Positions 7,045 through 10,176 of a DNA stretch of 10,176 nucleotides are shown here, piece by piece. The stretch comes from Euperipatoides rowelli (taxonomy: Eukaryota > Onychophora > Udeonychophora > Euonychophora > Peripatopsidae): assembly GCA_003024985.2 (NCBI GenBank), contig PXIH01S0014097.1; one strand, given 5' to 3'. The position numbers and the translations under genes are program-made. Below the pieces are notes generated by a model that made no database searches, was not told the origin of the DNA, and was given only the letters and a program-made list of their open reading frames with translations. How positions within the stretch are numbered: the first letter of the stretch is position 1; the number at the start of each line of letters is the position of its first letter.

Positions 7045-7530
7045 TTCATGAAAAATATTCTAAGTCGATGAATGAGAACGGGAACAAGAACTGAAAAAAT
7101 TCAAAGTGGGTGGGGCATCAATCCCATCATGCCTCATAATCTATCCCATCATGCATCATAATGAGAGTGAGAATGAGAACGGGAGCAAGAATGGGAACAA
7201 GAACTCGAAAAATTTGAAGTGGGTGGGGCATCTATCCCATCATGCATCAAAATCTATCCCATCATGCATCATAATGAGAGTGAGAACAAGAATGAGAATT
7301 AGAATGAGAACAAAATACTAATAACGGGAATGAGAATGGGAGTGGGAATGAGAATGAGATCTCCTTTCATGCATCATAATATGATGTCATAGGTCCATAT
7401 ATGGGAATAAAAATGAGAATGAGAGTGAGAACAAGACCGAGAGTGAGAACAAGAACGAGAGCGAGAAGGAGAGTAAGATTTACCATCATACATCATAATG
7501 TGATGTCATATGCCCATATTTGGGCATAAA
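7045..7530. repeat. Minisatellite with units of about 113-119 bp
   Basis: Each unit joins a purine-rich GAGAATGAGAACGGG-type tract to a CCATCATGCATCATAAT block. GTGGGTGGGGCAT recurs at 7106 and 7219 (113 apart), and CATCATAAT recurs at 7372 and 7491 (119 apart). The first two units carry a doubled ATCCCATCATGC segment; the last two instead carry ATGATGTCAT or GTGATGTCAT followed by CCATAT[AT]TGGG. The purine tracts are themselves short-period repeats (GAGAAT, GAGAAC). Open frames across this stretch are products of the repeat. Confidence 0.85.
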
Positions 7531-7567
7531 AACCGCCTAAACCTACAAAAAAGCTAAAACAAGAAGT

Positions 7568-7612
7568 CAGCCATCTTGGGTTTTCAAACTCGAAAATTTG
7601 GCAGCCATCTTG
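7568..7612 (+). repeat. Paired CAGCCATCTTG sites
   Basis: The 11-mer CAGCCATCTTG occurs at 7568-7578 and 7602-7612, 34 bases apart. GCCATCTT is the core bound by the zinc-finger protein YY1. Such sites occur in promoters and in some retroelement 5' ends. Here they lie next to the truncated left end of the retrotransposon and right of the minisatellite. A regulatory role is inference only; the pair may simply be a small repeat. Confidence 0.5.
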
Positions 7613-7859
7613 AAAAGACCCGGATTGTTTTTGAAACACTGTATTATATCTACTAGCATATAAACATTATCATGATTGTAAAAATTATTTAAGTTCTGTA
7701 AAGAAAATTTATCAAAGACTAAGTTAAAATATGTCTTATTGTAGTCCTAATAATAAATAATATCATAAATAGTATTTATCAGTAAGGTTATGTGTCAATA
7801 AAGTTATCAGTCATTAACAATAATTAAATCAAAATTTGAAAAGATTAGATCTAAAATAC

Positions 7860-8400
7860 AATATAATCTTGAGGGGAAAATAAGTTTTTGAGTTAATGAA
7901 AATGAAGCCATAACATTATTTAAGTCAATTTCAAATTTTGAAATCTTTGATTCAGATGTATGATTGATTCATGAATATTAAAATCACCAGCAATTAAAAT
8001 ATTACAATCAGTACCAACCAAATTTATTATACATTCAAGATCATTATAAGATTTTCCAGCATATTTAGAGTAATATTGGTGATGGAAGATAAATTATTAT
8101 AAAACAAAATCTAAATCCAAAATTTGTTGATTTAACAGCTCCAGTTGAGTAGATAAAAAAAATAAGTTGATTGTTATATATATTTTTAATGCCAATAAGC
8201 ACTCCACTTCCTCTAGATTTTCTGTCCAGTCTGTGTATAACTTAATTTAAGAAAATTCACTAGAATCAATATGTTCATTGAGCCAAGTTTCACATCTCAT
8301 AAATAAATAAAAATTATCAGAAGCAATAAGAAATTGAAATTCTTGAATTTTGTTTGTAATGCTTCTTACATTTGTGCAGATATATAATATTTTTGCATTT
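7860..8400 (-). pseudogene. AP-endonuclease (EEP) domain of the retrotransposon
   Basis: This domain would nick chromosomal DNA to prime reverse transcription. The minus strand reads NVRSITNK with the Asn codon at 8370-8372, then RCETWLNEH with the catalytic Glu codon at 8289-8291, in one frame. A stop (near 8250) and a shift follow. The block RKSRGSGVLIGIKN lies near 8185-8225, in the place of the family's glycine-rich strand. A further shift leads to IAGDFNIHES, with GDFN at 7977-7988, the conserved Asp/Asn motif. A final block, ILDLIFSNFDLIIVND, near 7820-7855, fits the end of the domain. The usual terminal SDH motif is not clear. Confidence 0.82.
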
Positions 8401-8414
8401 ATTAGATTATTATT

Positions 8415-9231
8415 TTAATTTCTAATCAACTCTTTGCAGGGAGGTTTAACTTGTCTCCCAGATCTTGTTTGAATAACTTTGAATTCAGTATTAAAATGAG
8501 CAGGATTGAGCGAAGAAGACTTATTTAATTGTGTAACCAGATTTAATGATGAATTTACATCTATAGTTATATCATTATTTTCATCAATAACATTGTGTGA
8601 ATCATTGATATTTGTTAAAAGAAGGAACTCATTACACAAACCAAAGGTAATGTATTGTTATGTAAGCTCAGGCTATATCTGAAGATGTCACTGTTTTCAT
8701 TAACATTAGTATTACTCAAAACAGGTTCAACCTTATCTAAAAACCTTTTATTGTGTTCAATTGAAAGTTAATTGAGAAATAACATCCAAATTGACATCAA
8801 GATTGATATCACTTTTAGCTAAGTGGTAAACATATTTTTATTCAACACATCAAAATTAGACAAAGTTAAATCAGAAAAATTTCCAGAATATTCAGGAAAG
8901 ACCTACTACTGTCTACTACTGTCACCAAAGCCAAATTCACAGAAAAAAATATTACTCTTAGTAGAATTATCACATCCTACACAAAGCAATATGGTAGTAT
9001 CAGCAATCGTTTGTACTACAAGGGAACCATTAAAAGATTTAATTAAATTATGAGGAAGAAGAGTAGAATTAATAAATTTCTCCACATTCTCTTGATTAGT
9101 TTAATAGAATGAGGAATAAGTGTTGTATTTAGTTTTAATTTGTGAGAAATCAAATCAAAAATTACAACCAATCAGTTAAAACTATCTCTAGTAAAGTTAT
9201 GTTCCAGACAAGAAATGAAAATTTCAGACAT
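8415..9231 (-). pseudogene. Retrotransposon central region, unknown function, frame-broken
   Basis: A possible start ATG lies at 9229-9231 (MSEIFISCLEHNF) with a TGA about 20 codons on. After a shift near 9100, a long open stretch runs 9100-8827, interrupted only by two adjacent TAG codons near 8905, and contains CVGCDNSTKSNIFFC (CxxC codons at 8972-8983). Later pieces are rich in Asn, Asp and Ser. The last (8639-8415) ends in TRSGRQVKPP, a TAA at 8415-8417 and, in the same frame, the endonuclease domain. This could be the end of ORF1 followed by ORF2, or one ORF with a stop. I recognise no enzyme in it. Confidence 0.5.
8903..8922. repeat. Perfect 10-bp tandem duplication
   Basis: CTACTACTGT occurs twice in a row. 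On the minus strand it creates the two adjacent TAG stops in the central retrotransposon segment. Since 10 is not a multiple of three it also shifts the frame. It is a small slippage event. Confidence 0.9.
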
Positions 9232-9299
9232 TATCAATATGAAATAATTATGACGGTTTTATGCTGATAAGATTTTAAGAAAAGGTGGTTGAATTACCT

Positions 9300-9930
9300 G
9301 GAAAATTCTTAATTTTAACAGAAGTAGAAGACAATGGTGAACTGTGAAATTCATCAGAATCTCTAGCAAAGATTTTTAACAAAGTTGAATCATCTTTATG
9401 ATTCAAATCACTGAAAATTGCTTTATTTTCATTAAATCATGTTTGTTGATCATTTTATTATCAGATGATTCTTTATCACTGCAGAAAGGATTGGAATTAG
9501 AACATTCATTACCACCTATTAATCAAATCATGTGTAAAATCTCCAAATAAATTGTGTATAGTTTTTAAAACATTATTCTATAAATAAATATAACCATGTA
9601 TAGAAACAAAATTATTATATGCAGTAATTTATTTGGTATTATGGGCAGTTCATTCAATAAAGTAATTAGTTGGTTGATTACAGGATAAAATCATTTGAAC
9701 TAATGTGGTTGACTTCTTGTAACAATCGTACAAAAAAAATCACTTTTATCTTGTAATAATAGTAGTTTGTCATGAATAGGTATAGATTTAATACATGTAT
9801 AATGAAAGGAACCATAGCAATCTCCTTTACATTTAACATGTTAATTTTTATCCAAAAGGATGGAACTACATTAGCACAATTAGATACTGAAATAGGCGCA
9901 ACATGGAATCCTTGAAAATATCTACATAAA
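9300..9930 (-). pseudogene. Retrotransposon ORF1 remnant with PHD-like zinc finger
   Basis: The minus strand reads VKCKGDCYGSFHYTCIKS, with Cys codons at 9829-9831 and 9817-9819, His at 9802-9804 and Cys at 9793-9795. This spacing fits the second half of a PHD finger. The first Cys pair seems to lie near 9870-9880 but in a broken frame. Further on come ITAYNNFVSIHGY (near 9625), NVLKTIHNLFGDF (near 9560), an Asn/Ser/Asp-rich stretch (9520-9430) and a Ser/Thr-rich linker (FHSSPLSSTS, near 9340). In CR1-like elements ORF1 helps package the RNA. The true 5' end is not clear and may be obscured by the adjoining microsatellite. Confidence 0.6.
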
Positions 9931-9956
9931 GTATAAAGATGAAGATTTTGTGGAAA

Positions 9957-10176
9957 ATAAAATAGACAGATATAAATAGAATAGCAGAAATAGAAATATA
10001 CAGACAGAGTGAGCAATAGACAGACAGAGATAGGAATAGACAAACAGAAATAAACAGAGGCAAAAATAGACAGATGACAGAAATAGAAATAGCAGACAGA
10101 GACAGAAATAGAAATAGATAGACAGAGAGACAGACAGAGAGAGACTGACAGACAGAGAGACTGACAGACAGAGAGA
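9957..10176. repeat. GACAGA / AGAAATAG microsatellite, running off the window
   Basis: The plus strand is a purine-rich short-period array. It begins with mixed AGAAATAGAAATA and CAGACAGA units and becomes purer GACAGACAGAGAGA toward the right edge. The reverse-strand frames across it (Ile/Ser/Val/Leu/Cys-rich) are products of the repeat and not genes. Its left boundary is soft. Confidence 0.9.

Larger units (their letters stand above)
7660..9930 (-). mobile_element. CR1-like non-LTR retrotransposon, 5' half, decayed
   Basis: Reading leftward, the element shows a PHD-like zinc finger (near 9830), Ser-rich linker (9400-9300), a central segment with a CxxC (near 8975), a short basic motif TRSGRQVKPP (near 8435-8465), and an AP-endonuclease domain (8400-7860). 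PHD fingers in ORF1 are known in CR1-like non-LTR elements, which supports that group. No reverse transcriptase motif is visible before the sequence changes to repeats around 7660. The loss is therefore at the 3' end, the opposite of the usual 5' truncation. Frameshifts are frequent throughout. Confidence 0.72.

Noticed and set aside
7106-7321. Plus-strand frame rich in Asn, Arg, Met and Ser
   Set aside because: It is a product of the GAGAAT/CATCATGC minisatellite.
7045-7530. Possible CRISPR-like array
   Set aside because: Units are tandem with no unique spacers of constant size, no leader and no cas genes, in a eukaryotic context.
8415-8470. TRSGRQVKPP taken as the tail of a Gypsy-type LTR retrotransposon polyprotein
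   Set aside because: Similar basic motifs occur in LTR elements, but the same frame continues into an AP-endonuclease domain, and no LTR, protease, RNase H or integrase is seen.
8823-9053. Plus-strand open frame of 76 codons
   Set aside because: It is the antisense of the central retrotransposon segment, whose minus-strand reading fits its neighbours better.
9678-10063. Minus-strand Cys/Ile/Tyr-rich frames resembling membrane proteins
   Set aside because: The right-hand part is the microsatellite read in reverse, and the left part is out of frame with the PHD-like finger.

Overview
This window looks like non-genic, AT-rich DNA from a eukaryotic nuclear genome, most likely an invertebrate animal. 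The evidence is what it contains: decayed eukaryotic mobile elements, a tRNA-like Pol III unit, minisatellites and a microsatellite. I see no bacterial-type operons, no ribosome binding sites and no intact cellular gene. The species cannot be told from the sequence alone.

Positions 10 to about 5190, minus strand, hold one long dead gene: a protein-primed family B DNA polymerase of the Polinton/Maverick (or adintovirus) kind. It can be followed from its natural C-terminus at position 10 back to a TATA-type core promoter at about 5183-5216. The order from N- to C-terminus is: a low-complexity, acidic Ser/Asp-rich and Lys/Pro-rich N-terminal part (about 5100-3240) that has grown by tandem duplication; a conserved pre-exonuclease region (3160-2540); a Cys/His cluster and Exo I (2470-2080); an endonuclease VII-like Cys/His motif (2080-1930); Exo II and Exo III (1890-1720); and the polymerase domain with motifs A, B, C and KxY (1510-67). 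Reading is broken by many frameshifts and stops, and motif C has lost a catalytic Asp. It cannot make an active enzyme.

Positions 5230-7660 are non-coding. They hold an AT-rich spacer with a tRNA-like unit on the minus strand (A box, B box, T11 run; 5639-5717), a less AT-rich block of unknown nature (6340-6560), two copies of a repeat of about 150 bp (6739-7035), a GAGAAT/CATCATGCATC minisatellite with 113-119 bp period (7045-7530), and a pair of CAGCCATCTTG sites (7568-7612).

Positions about 7660-9930, minus strand, are the 5' half of a decayed non-LTR retrotransposon, best matched to the CR1-like group. It has a PHD-like zinc finger near 9830, Ser-rich linkers, a central segment of unknown role, and an AP-endonuclease (EEP) domain at 8400-7860 with ETWL and GDFN motifs. 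No reverse transcriptase is visible. The window ends in a GACAGA/AGAAATAG microsatellite (about 9957-10176) that runs off the edge.

The parts do not work together as a system. The picture is a graveyard of separate elements, all the recognisable ones pointing leftward. The points of most interest are the nearly full-length polymerase fossil with its promoter and stepwise N-terminal duplications, the tRNA-like unit, and the unusual loss of the 3' half of the retrotransposon.
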